In this document: positions 47,058-47,103 of the stretch, one piece after another
Position numbering within the stretch: position 1 is the first letter of the stretch
Layout of the letters: the number at the start of each line of letters is the position of its first letter
The notes under the pieces: generated by a model
Told to the model about the DNA's origin: nothing
The model's database searches: none
The model's input: the letters and a program-made list of their open reading frames with translations, nothing else
Made by a program: the position numbers and the translations under genes
Assembly: GCF_000003605.2 (NCBI RefSeq)
Contig: NW_003157234.1
Span: 241,416 to 288,518 of the forward strand
Origin: Saccoglossus kowalevskii
Taxonomy: Eukaryota; Hemichordata; Enteropneusta; Harrimaniidae
Length of the DNA stretch: 47,103 bases
Direction of reading: 5' to 3'

Positions 47058-47103
47058 GAGCTAACTAAACACATTTTCCAGACCGGCGAAAGTGTATGCA
47101 ACA

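Noticed and set aside
1-47103. CRISPR array, phage or bacterial operon, or other prokaryotic system
   Set aside because: There are no regularly spaced identical repeats, no dense same-strand ORFs and no ribosome-binding sites. The transposon families and microsatellites are typical of animal genomes.

Overview
The window looks like nuclear DNA from an invertebrate animal, probably marine. It is roughly two-thirds A+T by eye. It has no dense ORFs or operon-like layout, but it carries microsatellites, a 224-base assembly gap and decayed metazoan transposable elements (Ty3/gypsy, a Penelope-like retroelement family, and a Mutator-like transposase domain). No complete protein-coding gene is visible, and most long ORFs appear to be chance openings in AT-rich DNA. 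The species cannot be named from the sequence alone.

Layout. Positions 542-3949 (copy A) and 36698-40287 (copy B) are two direct copies of a noncoding block of about 3.4-3.6 kb. They are about 90% alike overall, with one 184-bp stretch that differs at a single base (2703-2886 and 38984-39167). After copy A lies a decayed Ty3/gypsy pol remnant on the minus strand (4370-6065). Its domains read integrase then reverse transcriptase, the order known from Gmr1-like elements. After copy B lies a plus-strand gypsy RNase H remnant (40700-41110). The two remnants cover complementary parts of pol.

The middle of the window holds several other items. A near-perfect 36-bp inverted repeat lies at 8316-8415. 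Two candidate minus-strand host exons lie at 12754-12993 and 36524-36629. A Penelope-like reverse transcriptase fragment lies at 15499-15877 (+). A 21-bp minisatellite that stays open as 7-residue repeats lies at 20407-20568. A truncated Penelope-like 3' end (25899-26228, -) sits between 11-bp target-site duplications inside one member of an older repeat pair (25728-26600 and 30178-30800); the other member preserves the empty site. A Mutator-like transposase fragment lies at 32495-32804 (-), frameshifted by a short tandem duplication. Further diverged repeat pairs are at 17567/22012 and 42447/43611. The rest is AT-rich sequence in which no gene could be supported.

Functionally this reads as an intergenic or large-intron landscape shaped by transposon decay and local duplication. 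If the two candidate exons are real, they may belong to one long minus-strand gene, but nothing in the sequence links them. The least expected items are the integrase-first gypsy remnant, the hammerhead-like core downstream of the Penelope-like stop codon, the conserved 184-bp island, and the TSD-flanked insertion with its paralogous empty site.
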